The notes beneath the pieces are model-generated. The model saw nothing but the letters and a program-made list of their open reading frames with translations, had not been told where the DNA came from and did not search any database. A stretch of 64,000 nt of DNA, from contig JAKLKO010000006.1 in assembly GCA_023150615.1 (NCBI GenBank), positions 124,001-188,000 of the forward strand. Reading direction: 5' to 3'. The first letter of the stretch is position 1; every line of letters begins with the position of its first letter. A program made the translations under genes and the position numbers. This stretch comes from Phycisphaerae bacterium. Its GTDB lineage: Bacteria > Planctomycetota > Phycisphaerae > UBA1845 > UTPLA1. Shown here one piece after another: positions 50,365-60,540 of the stretch.

Positions 50365-53136
50365 ATGCGTTGTCCGACACGTCGGTCCATCCTCGTCGCA
50401 ACCCTCGCGCTCAGCACGACGTTGCTTACCACCGGTTGCGGCATCCTGGTCATCCTGCCGTGGGGGACGATTCAGACGACGCAACGCTTCGACCTCCCCA
50501 ACTTCACCGTCGACTTCAGCATCGTCAACGCCGTCTCCGACCCCAGCGCCGTCACCTCCGTCAACTGGGTCTTCGGCGATGCGGCCGGTTTCGTGGTTGG
50601 CGGCACGACGATCTCGCACCAGTACGCCGCGGGCGGCACGTACAACATCAGCGCCTTCGTATTCGGCATCAACGGGCTTGTCGGCGAGATCACGGGCACG
50701 CTCATCGTCAACGTCCCGGACAAGGCAACGCAGCCCAGTCCTGCCAACGGCGCAATCGATGTCAGCGTCAACGTCACGCTCTCATGGACGCCTGGAAACA
50801 GCTCGCCGCAACACGACGTTTTCCTCGGAACGGACATGGCCGCCGTGGCGGCTGCGACCACCGCGAGCCCCGAGTATCAGGGACGCAGGACGCCTGCCAA
50901 CTTAACGCCGACGACGCTCATGGGTGCGACCGTCTATTTCTGGCGCGTGGACGAGGTTCGGGCCAGCGGCACGACGACGGGCGACATCTGGAGCTTCACT
51001 ACCGCCGTTCCGCCGGGGGCCGCGAGCGGGTTCATCCCGGCGGATCTCAGCACGGGCGTCGAGATCGACGTCGAACTGATGTGGACCGCCGGCAGCAGCG
51101 CCACCAGTCACGACGTGTACTTCGGCACGACGTTCGCCGCGGTCGATGCGGCAACGCGGATGTCGGGCGAATTCCGCGGCAACCAGGCGACCACGAGCTT
51201 CTCACCCACCGGGCTCGCGCCGGGCACGGACTACTACTGGCGCATCGACGAAGTCGGGCCTGGGGGCACGACCAAGGGTGTGGTCAATACGTTCTCGACG
51301 GCGCCCGTCCCCGGACAGATCACAAGTCCATCCCCGGCCGATGACGCGGTCGATGTGCCGATCGCCGTCGTGCTGACGTGGACCGCCGGCACCGATACGA
51401 CCAGTCACGACGTTTACTTTGGCACCAGCGAGTCGGCCGTGACCAACGCCACGACCGCCAGCCCCGAGTTCCAGGAAAACCTGGCCGGCACGATGTTCGA
51501 CCCCGAAGACGTCGTTGCGAACACGACCTACTTCTGGCGCGTGGACGGGGTCGGCCCGGGTGGCACGACCAAGGGCGCGACGCTGAGCTTTACGACGATC
51601 GAAGCGCCCGGGCAGATCACCGATCCGGATCCCGAGTCGGGCGAGTTGGGCGTCTCGCTCAACCCGACGCTCTCGTGGACGGCCGATCCGCTTGCGACGT
51701 CGCACGACGTCTACTTCGGGACCGACGCCACCGCGGTCAACAATGCGACGGAAGGCAGTCCGGAATTTCAGGGCAATCAGGCCGGAACGATGTTCACCCC
51801 GGCCGGTCCGCTTACGAGCAACACGCAGTACTTCTGGCGCATCGATGAGAAGGGCGACGGCGGTACGACGAAGGGCGCGGTCCTCAGCTTCACCACGCTC
51901 GATGAAGAGGCCGCGTCCGATCCGACGCCCGCCCACGAGGCGACCGATGTGCCGACAAGCCAGGTCCTGAGCTGGATGGCCGGCACGGGCGCCACCAGCC
52001 ACGACGTCTATCTCGGCACCAACGAGACGGCCGTGACGAACGCGACCACGGCCAGCGCCGAATTCCAGGGGAATTTCCCGTCGGCCATGTTCACGCCGGC
52101 CTCGCTCGATCCCGGCACGACGTACTTCTGGCGGATCGACGAAGTGAACATGGATGGCACGGTCAAGGGCCTCATTTGGCAGTTTACGACCGTGCAGACG
52201 CCGCCCGAGCAGGCGCAGAATCCGAATCCGGCCGACGGCGCGGTTGACATCGCGCTGAACGAGCAGTTGAGCTGGACCGCCGGCGCGCGGGCGTCCAGCC
52301 ACGACGTGTACTTCGGAACCGACATGACGGCCGTCACAAACGCGACGACGGCCAGTGCGGAATTCAAGGGCAATCGTCCGACCACGAACTACAACCCCGG
52401 CGCGCTCACGCGCAACCAGACGTACTACTGGCGGATCGATGAGAAGAACTCGGCCGGGACGACGACCGGGGCGGTCTGGTCGTTTACGACGATTCCGGAT
52501 CCGCCGACCAAGGCGACGATGCCGATGCCGACGGATGCGGCGACCGGTCAGAACGTCAACAACCCGAGCAGCCTGATCCCGCTCATGCTGAGCTGGACGG
52601 CCGGAACGGGCAGCGGGACGATAACGCACGATGTGTTCTTCGGAACGAGCTTGACGAGCGTGACGAACGCGACCACCGCGACCGCAGGCATCTTCCGCGG
52701 CAATCAGGCCTCCACGACGTTTGATCCGGGCTCACTGACCGCGAACACCACGTATTACTGGCGGATCGACGAGCGGAATGCCGGCGGCGCGACCAAGGGC
52801 GATGTCTTCAGCTTTACTACTGCGGCCGCACCCACGCAGGCCAACACGCCGGTTCCGGCGAGCGGCGCGCAGGGTCAGAGTACGACGCCGACGCTGATGT
52901 GGACCGCCGGCACCGGTGCCACGTCGCACGACGTGTACTTCGGGACGTCATCGACCTCGGTCAACAACGCCGTCCGCCAGCCGCCGAGTGCCGAGTTCCG
53001 CGGCAACCAGGCCGGAACGAGCTTCATGCCGGCCGAGACGTTGAACGCGGATACGGTCTACTTCTGGCGAGTCGACGAAGTCGGTCCGGGCGGCATCACG
53101 AAGGGAGAAGTTTTCAGCTTCCGCACCGCGCCCTGA
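50365..53136 (+). CDS. Lipoprotein with PKD domain and eight fibronectin-like repeats
   Basis: A 923-residue exported protein. A lipobox LLTTGC (Cys near residue 22) follows the signal ATLALSTTLL. A PKD-like domain comes next (VFGDAAGFVVGGTTISHQYAAG near 60-115), then eight tandem repeats of about 100 residues, each running from SPADxAxDV through SWTAGTxATSHDVYFGT to YYWRIDEVGxGGTTKG and FSFTT. This fibronectin-like unit is widespread in planctomycete surface proteins. It probably forms a long rod anchored to the outer membrane, with binding rather than catalytic function. ATG 50365 has GGGGAG about eight bases upstream. Confidence 0.88.
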   Translation: MRCPTRRSILVATLALSTTLLTTGCGILVILPWGTIQTTQRFDLPNFTVDFSIVNAVSDPSAVTSVNWVFGDAAGFVVGGTTISHQYAAGGTYNISAFVFGINGLVGEITGTLIVNVPDKATQPSPANGAIDVSVNVTLSWTPGNSSPQHDVFLGTDMAAVAAATTASPEYQGRRTPANLTPTTLMGATVYFWRVDEVRASGTTTGDIWSFTTAVPPGAASGFIPADLSTGVEIDVELMWTAGSSATSHDVYFGTTFAAVDAATRMSGEFRGNQATTSFSPTGLAPGTDYYWRIDEVGPGGTTKGVVNTFSTAPVPGQITSPSPADDAVDVPIAVVLTWTAGTDTTSHDVYFGTSESAVTNATTASPEFQENLAGTMFDPEDVVANTTYFWRVDGVGPGGTTKGATLSFTTIEAPGQITDPDPESGELGVSLNPTLSWTADPLATSHDVYFGTDATAVNNATEGSPEFQGNQAGTMFTPAGPLTSNTQYFWRIDEKGDGGTTKGAVLSFTTLDEEAASDPTPAHEATDVPTSQVLSWMAGTGATSHDVYLGTNETAVTNATTASAEFQGNFPSAMFTPASLDPGTTYFWRIDEVNMDGTVKGLIWQFTTVQTPPEQAQNPNPADGAVDIALNEQLSWTAGARASSHDVYFGTDMTAVTNATTASAEFKGNRPTTNYNPGALTRNQTYYWRIDEKNSAGTTTGAVWSFTTIPDPPTKATMPMPTDAATGQNVNNPSSLIPLMLSWTAGTGSGTITHDVFFGTSLTSVTNATTATAGIFRGNQASTTFDPGSLTANTTYYWRIDERNAGGATKGDVFSFTTAAAPTQANTPVPASGAQGQSTTPTLMWTAGTGATSHDVYFGTSSTSVNNAVRQPPSAEFRGNQAGTSFMPAETLNADTVYFWRVDEVGPGGITKGEVFSFRTAP
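50725..53133 (+). repeat. Eight tandem fibronectin-like repeats (about 100 codons each)
   Basis: The coding sequence from 50725 repeats the unit HDVYFGT ... YYWRIDE ... SFTT eight times at near-regular spacing. The units share motifs strongly at the protein level and moderately at the DNA level (for example repeated GTCTACTTCGG/ TACTTCTGGCGC stretches), so the region is prone to recombination or assembly collapse. Unit 7 is longer by about ten residues. Confidence 0.85.
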
Positions 53137-53205
53137 TCGTCAAGGACAATGTGGGACTCGGCGGCCCCCGCCGCGGAACACCAGGGGCCCGCTTCATTTC
53201 AGGGG

Positions 53206-53961
53206 TCAATCGCGCGGCTCGGCGATTGACGCTTCGTCGCCTGCGGCGCGCGGCGCGGCGTCATCGTTCGCCTGAAGTGATTCTAAATCCCCGACCATGC
53301 TCGCGGTGTGCGGGTCCGGACTGACGGCGTGGCTCCCCGCCCCGCGAAGTCCCTCGCGCAGGACCTCCACCTTCGGCAGATCCTCGAGGCTTCCCAGCCC
53401 GAATACCTCCAGGAAGTGCTTCGTCGTGCCGTACAGCAGCGGACGGCCGAGGTCTTCCGCCCGGCCGACGATCTTGACCAGGTTCAGCTCGCGCAGCCGG
53501 TTCAGCAGATCACCGGCCGCGACGCCGCGGATCGCCTCGATGTCCGCGCGCGTCACGGGCTGCTTGTACGCGACGATCGCCAGCGTTTCGAGCGACGCTT
53601 GCGAGAGCTTGCTGTCCTGCCGCGCGCGGAGCAGCTTTGACAGCCAGGCGTTGAACTCCGGCAGTGTCAGCATCTGGAACCCGCCGGCGATCTCCTCTAC
53701 TCGGAAACTCCGGCCGGTCCGCTCGTACGCCTCGTTCAGTTCGGCGATGTGCCGACGGACGTCCCGCGCATCGCCGACGCCGACGAGTTGGGCGACCTTC
53801 GCCGCCGGGAGGGGCGCATCCGTCGCAAAGAGCAAGGCCTCGATTACGCGAACGGGCGTAATCTCACCCGAAGGCTCCCGCGGTGCCGATTCGCCGGAGG
53901 GGGCGTGTTTCGCGTCGTCCTCGTTGTTCATGCGGCTGAGTTCGGCCGTGGCTCCGTCCAT
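53206..53961 (-). CDS. scpB: Segregation and condensation protein B
   Basis: A 251-residue ScpB. Two winged-helix domains carry VIEALLFATDAPLPAAKVAQLVG, then LSQASLETLAIVAYKQPVTR ADIEAIRGV, and GRPLLYGTTKHFLEVFGL. It joins ScpA and SMC in chromosome condensation. ATG 53961 (AAAGGAA upstream, imperfect spacing) or ATG 53931 are both possible starts. The N- and C-terminal tails are longer and more charged than usual. scpA is not in the window. It is divergent from murI (185-base gap). Confidence 0.94.
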   Translation of the reverse strand: MDGATAELSRMNNEDDAKHAPSGESAPREPSGEITPVRVIEALLFATDAPLPAAKVAQLVGVGDARDVRRHIAELNEAYERTGRSFRVEEIAGGFQMLTLPEFNAWLSKLLRARQDSKLSQASLETLAIVAYKQPVTRADIEAIRGVAAGDLLNRLRELNLVKIVGRAEDLGRPLLYGTTKHFLEVFGLGSLEDLPKVEVLREGLRGAGSHAVSPDPHTASMVGDLESLQANDDAAPRAAGDEASIAEPRD

Positions 53962-54146
53962 CGTCGGAGGATTCCTTTCCGCCCAAAGTGTAACGCCGCC
54001 GGCGAACGTCCTCAATCGTCGCCTTGCGGTTCGCCGATACCTTCTTTCGCGAGCTCCACGCAGGCGCGGCTTGCCGACGTCGGCCGAGAAGGCGATACTG
54101 GTGGATCGCCGGCCGGGCCGGCGCGGGGCCAATCGGGGATCGGCGA

Positions 54147-54986
54147 GTGGGTCACGACAATCGCTGTATCGGCGTTTTCGATTCCGGCATCGGCGGGTTG
54201 ACGGTCGTTCGCGAGCTGCAGCGCCGCCTGCCAAGCGAGACCGTGGTCTATTTCGGCGATACTGCCCGTGTTCCGTACGGCATCAAGAGCATCCAGGCCG
54301 TTACGGCCTTCGCGCGGCAGGATTGTGAATTCCTGCTGCGGTTCGACCCCAAGCTGATCGTCGTCGCCTGCAACACCGCAAGTGCCGCGGCAATCGACGA
54401 CCTCGAGCAGCGCTACGACGTGCCGATCTGCGGCGTCGTCCGACCGGGCGCGATGGAGGCGGTCCGGGCCTCGGGCGGCCGGCCCATCGCCGTGATCGCG
54501 ACCGAGGCGACCGTCAATTCCGACGCCTACCGCCGCGCCATTCACGCCGTTCGCCCGGGGATCATCGTGCATCAGCGGGCCTGTCCGCTGTTCGTCGGCG
54601 CGGTGGAGGAAGGTCGCAGCGCCGATGATCCGATCGTCGAGGCCCTGGCCGCCGACTATCTCGGACCGCTCCGGCTGTTGCAGCCGGCCGTGCTCGTGCT
54701 CGGCTGCACGCATTACCCGCTGCTGAGGCCGGCCATCGCGCGGGCGATCGGTCCGGCTGCGGCGCTCGTCGATTCGGCCGAGCAGACCGCCGCGACCGTG
54801 GCGGCGATTCTGGAGCGGCGGCACGCGCTGACGGATCGGAGCGGCGCGGGCGGCCTGACCTGCTACGTGAGCGACAACCCGCAGCGATTCCGCGAGGTCG
54901 GCCAGCGGTTCCTCGGGCACTCGGTGGTCGACGTCACCTGGGTTTCGCCGGAGGAGTTCCTTGCGGGGGAAGTGCACACCGTCTAG
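54147..54986 (+). CDS. murI: Glutamate racemase
   Basis: A 279-residue enzyme supplying D-glutamate for peptidoglycan. It has GVFDSGIGGLTVVREL (near residue 8), YFGDTARVPYG, VVACNTASAAA (first catalytic Cys) and LVLGCTHYPLL (second catalytic Cys). GTG 54147 starts the protein just before the conserved DSGIGG; a longer frame from 54024 adds an Arg-rich stretch with no homology. Its presence indicates that this planctomycete makes peptidoglycan precursors. The following lipoprotein gene overlaps its end. Confidence 0.95.
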   Translation: MGHDNRCIGVFDSGIGGLTVVRELQRRLPSETVVYFGDTARVPYGIKSIQAVTAFARQDCEFLLRFDPKLIVVACNTASAAAIDDLEQRYDVPICGVVRPGAMEAVRASGGRPIAVIATEATVNSDAYRRAIHAVRPGIIVHQRACPLFVGAVEEGRSADDPIVEALAADYLGPLRLLQPAVLVLGCTHYPLLRPAIARAIGPAAALVDSAEQTAATVAAILERRHALTDRSGAGGLTCYVSDNPQRFREVGQRFLGHSVVDVTWVSPEEFLAGEVHTV

Positions 54987-55821
54987 AGAACGACGCGCCC
55001 GCGCGCCGACATCGACGCAACGCCTCGACGGCGGGTCGAGACGGCGTCCGCGAGGTTCTCAGCTATCGGTTCTCTTCGTGGCGATAGCTCCGTTCTTCGC
55101 CGGCGGGTGCGACGGCTCACGAATGCTCTCGTGGCAGGAACGGCGCCGCACTCCCGAACAGTGGATGGACGCTGCACTGCACGCCGAGCGCGCTGACGAG
55201 CGTCGTAAGGCCGTCGATGTCCTGTCGCGGGGGCGGCACGCCGCGGACGACTGGGTTGCGCAGGGTTTTTCGACGATCGCCCGTACCGACTCCGATCCGA
55301 TGGTCCGCGTCTCCGCGCTTCGCGGACTGCGGGCATCCGGCGGACCGGCAGCCGTGTCCACGGCGCTGAAACTCCTCCAGCGAACGCCGCCGCCGGACGT
55401 CGTCCCGCCGCCCGCGCCCGTACGCTGGCAGGCGATGCAACTGCTTCGGGACCTGTGCCACGATCAACGGATCGGCGATTCGGAACGGGACGGCGTCGTC
55501 GCGACGCTGATCGACCGCACCGACCTCGATGCTGATCGCAATGTGCGGCTCGCCGCGATCGAAGCGCTCGCCGTGTTCCGCGAGCGGCGCGTGCTGATCG
55601 CGCTTATCGACGTGCTCCGCGAGCGCGACTTCGCGCTTCAGGCGGCCGCCGAGCAATCGCTTGCCGAGTTGACCGGGCAGCATTTCGAGTATGACGCCGA
55701 TGCCTGGTCGGCGTGGCTGAATCGCACGACCGACCTGTTCACGTCGGAGGAGCCCCCGGCCGCGCAGCGGGTCCCGGGTTCGTCCGAATGGTGGTCGCGC
55801 CTCTGGGGCGGCAAGCGCTGA
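54961..55821 (+). CDS. HEAT-repeat lipoprotein, unknown function
   Basis: A protein of 286 residues if translated from TTG 54961, with basic residues then LSVLFVAIAPFFAGGC as a lipoprotein signal (lipobox FAGGC). The mature part is helical, with HEAT-like repeats (PMVRVSALRGLRASGG; RNVRLAAIEALAVFRERRVLIALIDVL; FALQAAAEQSLAELTG). GTG 55078 would give a much shorter signal without basic residues. The TTG start overlaps murI by 26 bases. The role is unknown; HEAT repeats usually bind proteins. Confidence 0.7.
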   Translation: MRGKCTPSRERRARAPTSTQRLDGGSRRRPRGSQLSVLFVAIAPFFAGGCDGSRMLSWQERRRTPEQWMDAALHAERADERRKAVDVLSRGRHAADDWVAQGFSTIARTDSDPMVRVSALRGLRASGGPAAVSTALKLLQRTPPPDVVPPPAPVRWQAMQLLRDLCHDQRIGDSERDGVVATLIDRTDLDADRNVRLAAIEALAVFRERRVLIALIDVLRERDFALQAAAEQSLAELTGQHFEYDADAWSAWLNRTTDLFTSEEPPAAQRVPGSSEWWSRLWGGKR

Positions 55822-55864
55822 CGACCGCGAACGCAATTGCCGATCGGAAGGGGGGGCGAGTCTG

Positions 55865-57013
55865 CTACACCTTTTCGTAAAAGTTCGGCCCAGCCCCGCG
55901 CACGACGCCCTTGAGTTGGAGCATCGTCACGAGTGCGGCGACGCGGGCCGGCGCGAAACCCGTGGCCTCGGCGAGATGATCGATCGACATCGGTTCCTGC
56001 TCAAACGCGGCCAGGATCGCGGTCTGCTCGGGATCGAGCGGCACGACAGGTCGCGGCGCCGATTCGTGCGCCTTGCCATCCGGCGCAACAGGCATCAGCG
56101 TGCGTCCGACCTCACCTAGTTCAGAGAGGATGTCGCCGAAACTCGTCACGAGTTTCGCCTCGCCGCGCTGGATCAGCGCGTTGCAGCCGTCCGCGTGCGG
56201 TGAATCGAGCCGCCCCGGTACGGCGAACACCTCGCGGTTGTACTCGTTCGCCAGTCGCGCGGTGATCAGCGCGCCGCTTCGCGCAGCGGCCTCGACGATC
56301 AGCGCCCCGAGCGCCAAGCCGGCGATAATTCGGTTCCGGCGCGGGAAGTTCTTCTCATCGGGCGGCGTCGACATCGGCAACTCGCTGAGCAGCGCACCGT
56401 TCGCGGCGATCCGCTCCGCCAGCGGTCCGGCGTCGGGCGGGTAAAGGTACTCCAGTCCGCAGCCGAGAACGGCGAGGGTCCGTCCGCCCGCGTGAAGCGC
56501 GCCCTGGTGTGCGGCCGAGTCAATGCCCCGCGCCATGCCCGATACGACTGTCATGCCGGCCTGCGCCGCCAGTGCGGCGAAGCGCTGCGCCTGCTCCAGC
56601 CCGTAGCGCGTGCAATGCCGCGCGCCGACGATGGCCAGTGACACCGCGTCGGCCGGTTCGATGCGACCGCGGACGTACAGCACCGGGGGGGGATCGGCGA
56701 TGGTCTTGAGGCCCGGCGGGTAATCCGGATCGAGGCAGGCGACGATCCGCACGCCTGCCGCCCGCGCGCGCTGGACTTCCCCCTCAACGTCGAACTGATT
56801 TCTGCTTGCGACGATCTTCGCGGCCGTCTCGGGTCCGATGCCGTCGATGCGCGCCAGTTCCGTCGCGGACGCGGCCAGCGCGGCCTCGATGCTCCGGCAT
56901 CGCAGCAGGATTCGGGAAAAGCGGATCGGCCCGACCCCGTCGCAGTGCGCGAACTGCATGCACTGTCGACCGGCATCGGTGATCGTCGGTGCGTCCTGCA
57001 CGGCGGCGGTCAA
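55865..57013 (-). CDS. dprA: DNA processing protein DprA
   Basis: A 382-residue DprA/Smf. An N-terminal helix-hairpin-helix-like part (LARIDGIGPETAAKIV) precedes the Rossmann-type domain with LAIVGARHCTRYGLEQAQRF, VVSGMARGIDSAAHQGAL, GGRTLAVLGCGLEYLYP, FPRRNRIIAGLALGALIVEA and FAVPGRLDSPHADGCNALI. A winged-helix-like DML1 segment closes it. It loads RecA onto incoming single-stranded DNA in natural transformation. It lies downstream of clpC beyond a strong terminator, so it has its own promoter, perhaps in the 163-base gap. Confidence 0.95.
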   Translation of the reverse strand: MTAAVQDAPTITDAGRQCMQFAHCDGVGPIRFSRILLRCRSIEAALAASATELARIDGIGPETAAKIVASRNQFDVEGEVQRARAAGVRIVACLDPDYPPGLKTIADPPPVLYVRGRIEPADAVSLAIVGARHCTRYGLEQAQRFAALAAQAGMTVVSGMARGIDSAAHQGALHAGGRTLAVLGCGLEYLYPPDAGPLAERIAANGALLSELPMSTPPDEKNFPRRNRIIAGLALGALIVEAAARSGALITARLANEYNREVFAVPGRLDSPHADGCNALIQRGEAKLVTSFGDILSELGEVGRTLMPVAPDGKAHESAPRPVVPLDPEQTAILAAFEQEPMSIDHLAEATGFAPARVAALVTMLQLKGVVRGAGPNFYEKV

Positions 57014-57099
57014 GCGTGTGCCCTCGGCCCGCCGCGGCCCCGGCGGCGCGCGATGCGTAGATTGCGCGGCCGCGAATCCGGCGTCAATTGCGAAAGGGT

Positions 57100-57140
57100 G
57101 TCGAAAAGAAAAGGGCCCGGCGCTGAAACGGCCGGGCCCT
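57100..57140 (-). terminator. Rho-independent terminator of clpC
   Basis: On the minus strand a perfect 9-bp GC stem (GGGCCCGGC with GCCGGGCCC, arms 57131-57139 and 57113-57121, nine-base loop) is followed by TTTTCTTTT. It lies 37 bases after the clpC stop and is the clearest intrinsic terminator in the window. Confidence 0.92.
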
Positions 57141-57176
57141 GACGTGACAATCAGAGCGCGCTTGCAACCGGTGGCG

Positions 57177-59690
57177 TCAAGTCGCCTCGCTGCCGGCGCC
57201 GGCCAGCGCGGGCTTGTCCTGCGGCGGGACGCCCATGCCTTCGAAGGCCAGCTTCTTCTCGTTGTTCTCCTCGCGGACGACGACGCAGACCTTCTCGCAG
57301 CCCTTGAAGTCGCTGCGCAGCAACATCTCGGAAAGCGGGTCCTCGACGAGCTGCTCGATCGCGCGGCGAAGCGGTCTGGCGCCGAACTTCTCGTCGGTGC
57401 CGCGCTCGATCAGCAGCTCCTTCGCCTCGGGCGTGATCTCGAGCTCGAGCGAATGCTCGTGCAGTCGCTTGGCGACCTTCTTCAGCTCGAGTTCAACGAT
57501 CGACGTCAGGTCGGTGTGTCCGAGCTTGCGGAAGACCACGATCTCGTCGACGCGGTTGAGGAACTCGGGGCGGAAGTACGTCTCCAGCTCCGTCTTGAGC
57601 ATCGTCCGCATCTTCTCGTACGTGACGTTCTCGTCGCGGCGCTCGAATCCAAACGTCGTCTGGTGCGTGATCTTGTCCGCCCCGATGTTGCTCGTCATGA
57701 TCAGCACGGTGTTGCGGAAGTCGACGTGCCGGCCGAACGAGTCCGTCAACCGGCCCTCCTCCATGATCTGAAGCAGCATGTTGAACACGTCCGGGTGCGC
57801 CTTCTCGATCTCGTCGAGCAGCACGACGCTGTACGGCCGGCGGCGGATGCGCTCGGTGAGTTGCCCGCCCTCCTCGTATCCGACGTAGCCGGGCGGCGCG
57901 CCGATCAGGCGGCTGACGTTGTGTTTTTCCATGTACTCGGACATGTCGATGTGCACCAGCGCATCGGCATTGCCGAACAGGAACTCGGCCAGGCTCTTGG
58001 CCAGCAGCGTCTTTCCGACGCCGGACGGCCCGATGAAGATGAAGCTCCCCATCGGCCGGTTCGGGTCCTTCAGCCCGCTGCGGGATCGCCGCACGGACCG
58101 CGCGACTGCGTTGATCGCCTCGTCCTGGCTGATGACGCGCTTGTGCAGCTCGGCCTCGAGCTCCAGCAGCCGCTCGGCCTCCTGCTTCTCCAGCCGCGTC
58201 AGCGGCACGCCGGTCATCTTGCTGACCACTTCGGCCACGACCTCGGCATCGACCACGCCGCCGATCTCCTTGCGGCGCTCGCGCCATTCCTTCTGCACCG
58301 CTTCCTTCTGCGCCTGAAGCGACAGCATCTTGTCTCGCAGCGACGCGGCCCGCTCGTAGTCGGCGTTCTTGACAGCCTCGTCCTTCTCGGCGCTGAGCCG
58401 GTCGATCTGCCGCTCGATGTCCGCGAGGTTCGGCGGCTTGGTCATGCTCTTGAGCCGGACGCGCGCGCCCGCCTCGTCGATCACATCGATCGCCTTGTCC
58501 GGAAGCACGCGGCCGGAAATGTACCGGCTCGACAGCTCGACGGCGGCCCGCAGGGCCTCGTCGGTGATCTGCACGCGATGATGCGCCTCGTAGCGATCCC
58601 GCAGTCCGCAGAGGATCTCGACCGTCTCCTCCCGATTCGGCTGCTCGACGATGATCTGCTGGAAGCGGCGCTCCAGCGCGCCGTCCTTCTCGATGTACTT
58701 GCGGTACTCGTCCAGCGTCGTCGCGCCGATGCACTGGATTTCGCCGCGCGAAAGGGCCGGCTTCAGCACGTTGGACGCGTCGATCGCGCCCTCGGCCCCG
58801 CCCGCGCCGACGAGCGTATGCAGCTCGTCGATGAACAGGATCACGTTGCGAACGCGGCGGACCTCGTTCATCACCGCCTTGATCCGCTCCTCAAACTGGC
58901 CGCGGTACTTCGTCCCCGCGACCATCATCGCCAGGTCAAGCACCACGATCCGCTTGTCGGCCAGCAGCTCCGGAACGTCGTTCGAGACGATGCGGTGCGC
59001 CAGCCCTTCGACGATCGCCGTCTTGCCCACGCCCGCCTCGCCCAGCAGCACCGGGTTGTTCTTGTAGCGGCGGCAGAGCACGACGAGCAACCGCTCGATC
59101 TCGCGCTCCCGGCCGATGACCGGATCGAGCTTGCCCTCGCGGGCCATGTCGGTCAGGTCGCGCCCGAACGAATCGAGTGCCGGCGTCTTGGACTTGCCCT
59201 TCTTGGTCGTCTCGGTCGGAGTGGCGGGCGCGCCGCTCTCCTCCTGCTCCACGCCCGCGCCGAGAAGGTTGAGCACTTCCTCGCGGACCTCTTCCAGCTT
59301 GACGCCGAGGTTCATCAGCACCTGGGCCGCCACGCCGTCCTGCTCGCGGAGCAGGCCGAGCAGCAGGTGCTCGGTGCCGACGTAGTTGTGGTTCAGGTTG
59401 CGGGCCTCTTCGATTGCGAACTCGATGACCTTCTTGGCGCGCGGCGTCTGCGGCAGCTTGCCGATGGTGACCATCTCGGGGCCGCTCTTGACGAGCTTCT
59501 CGACCTCGAGGCGGACCTTGCGCAGGTCGATGTCCAGATTTTTCAGGACGTTCGCCCCGACGCCGCTGCCTTCCTTCACCAGCCCCAGGAGGATGTGCTC
59601 CGTTCCGATGTATTCATGGTTAAAACGCTGAGCTTCCTGGTTCGCCAACGCCATCACTTTTCGGGCACGATCGGTGAATCGCTCGAACAT
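57177..59690 (-). CDS. clpC: ATP-dependent Clp protease ATPase subunit ClpC
   Basis: An 837-residue HSP100 unfoldase. Two Clp-N repeats (residues 1-145; [35 protein letters not shown]) precede AAA-1 with Walker [16 protein letters not shown]. The UVR-containing middle domain ([19 protein letters not shown]) follows, then AAA-2 with Walker [16 protein letters not shown] and a C-terminal D2-small domain. It feeds unfolded proteins to ClpP; the Clp-N/UVR combination is diagnostic for ClpC rather than ClpA or ClpB. ATG 59690 is the family start. Promoter and terminator are both visible. Confidence 0.96.
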   Translation of the reverse strand: MFERFTDRARKVMALANQEAQRFNHEYIGTEHILLGLVKEGSGVGANVLKNLDIDLRKVRLEVEKLVKSGPEMVTIGKLPQTPRAKKVIEFAIEEARNLNHNYVGTEHLLLGLLREQDGVAAQVLMNLGVKLEEVREEVLNLLGAGVEQEESGAPATPTETTKKGKSKTPALDSFGRDLTDMAREGKLDPVIGREREIERLLVVLCRRYKNNPVLLGEAGVGKTAIVEGLAHRIVSNDVPELLADKRIVVLDLAMMVAGTKYRGQFEERIKAVMNEVRRVRNVILFIDELHTLVGAGGAEGAIDASNVLKPALSRGEIQCIGATTLDEYRKYIEKDGALERRFQQIIVEQPNREETVEILCGLRDRYEAHHRVQITDEALRAAVELSSRYISGRVLPDKAIDVIDEAGARVRLKSMTKPPNLADIERQIDRLSAEKDEAVKNADYERAASLRDKMLSLQAQKEAVQKEWRERRKEIGGVVDAEVVAEVVSKMTGVPLTRLEKQEAERLLELEAELHKRVISQDEAINAVARSVRRSRSGLKDPNRPMGSFIFIGPSGVGKTLLAKSLAEFLFGNADALVHIDMSEYMEKHNVSRLIGAPPGYVGYEEGGQLTERIRRRPYSVVLLDEIEKAHPDVFNMLLQIMEEGRLTDSFGRHVDFRNTVLIMTSNIGADKITHQTTFGFERRDENVTYEKMRTMLKTELETYFRPEFLNRVDEIVVFRKLGHTDLTSIVELELKKVAKRLHEHSLELEITPEAKELLIERGTDEKFGARPLRRAIEQLVEDPLSEMLLRSDFKGCEKVCVVVREENNEKKLAFEGMGVPPQDKPALAGAGSEAT

Positions 59691-59775
59691 ATGGACCTTT
59701 CGTTGCCGCCGTCGCCCGCCGGATACCGGACTTCCCCACGCGGATACAGGCGGCTCTTCGCTTCCCTGGCGTCGA

Positions 59776-59804
59776 ATTCTAGTTGGCCGCGGCAACCCGT
59801 TCAA
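59776..59804 (-). promoter_or_regulatory. Sigma-70-type promoter of clpC
   Basis: On the minus strand TTGAAC (59799-59804) and TAGAAT (59776-59781) are exactly 17 bases apart. Transcription would begin near 59769, leaving a leader of about 80 bases before the clpC start. No CtsR or CIRCE-like inverted repeat was noticed in that leader. Confidence 0.6.
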
Positions 59805-60540
59805 CGCGCGCACGTCCGATAGCGCGCAGTCCGGGCCGCACTCTGATTGCTGTATCGGCGGGCCACCCGCGGCGTTGCACTTCAATTCCATGCCACGGAA
59901 CGGCGGCCCTGCCGATCGGACGTTCCGCGGACCTTGATGCTCGCACGGCGATCATGCTGATGGCGCGACCGACCGCCGACGGCCTCGCATCGCCACAAAA
60001 AGGCGGGACCATCGACGGCACGACGCCGATGGTTCCCGACGGGCGAGCAGCGTGCGAGGCTCGCCCGATCGTCAATCACTTCCTGCACGATGCGCATGCC
60101 GCTCGGTGCACGGCCCTCAATCCGCGCCATCGGCCGGCGGGTGCGACGCTGCAACGAGCGTGGTCTCTACGCCGATGCGCGCGGACTCCTCGAGCGCCGC
60201 GCGCCTCGCACAATGCAATGCGCCGCGCGATCCGCGCTGCGTACGAGCGACAACCGCATGTCAGATGACCGGGGGAACGTGGAGAAGGATGCTTAGGATG
60301 GCACACTCAGCGACTGTTGGCGCCGCGATAAAAACTGAAACGAATGAACCACGTTCCAGCAGCCAAGCTAACTAGACAATATCATGAGTTTCGGACGTGT
60401 CAAGTGAATTCACGCGCTGTCGCGACATTCGCGCGCCGCGAATCCTTGCCATGCGAGGCCGGCGCCGGTATTCCGCAACGGCGCACCGCACTCCCCCAGT
60501 CGATGTGCCGCCCGTACAATGCCGGACGGACGGGTCCAAC
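59805..60540. other. Long intergenic region between clpC and the aldehyde dehydrogenase gene
   Basis: No gene or known RNA is recognised in these 736 bases. A GGGCGAGC/GCTCGCCC hairpin occurs at 60041-60066. From about 60285 to 60400 the sequence becomes locally AT-richer (for example AAAAACTGAAACGAATGAACC and CAATATCATGAGTTTC), unlike the surrounding GC-rich DNA. Several open frames of 70-160 codons on both strands have no family resemblance and look like composition shadows. Confidence 0.5.

Noticed and set aside
56838-59822. 994-codon plus-strand open frame opposite clpC
   Set aside because: A very long shadow created by GC-rich third positions of clpC; no recognisable domain and no supporting signals.
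59783-60306. Small open frames on both strands between clpC and the aldehyde dehydrogenase
   Set aside because: Frames of 76-161 codons overlap each other on both strands, are Arg/Ala/Pro-rich and have no ribosome site or family resemblance.
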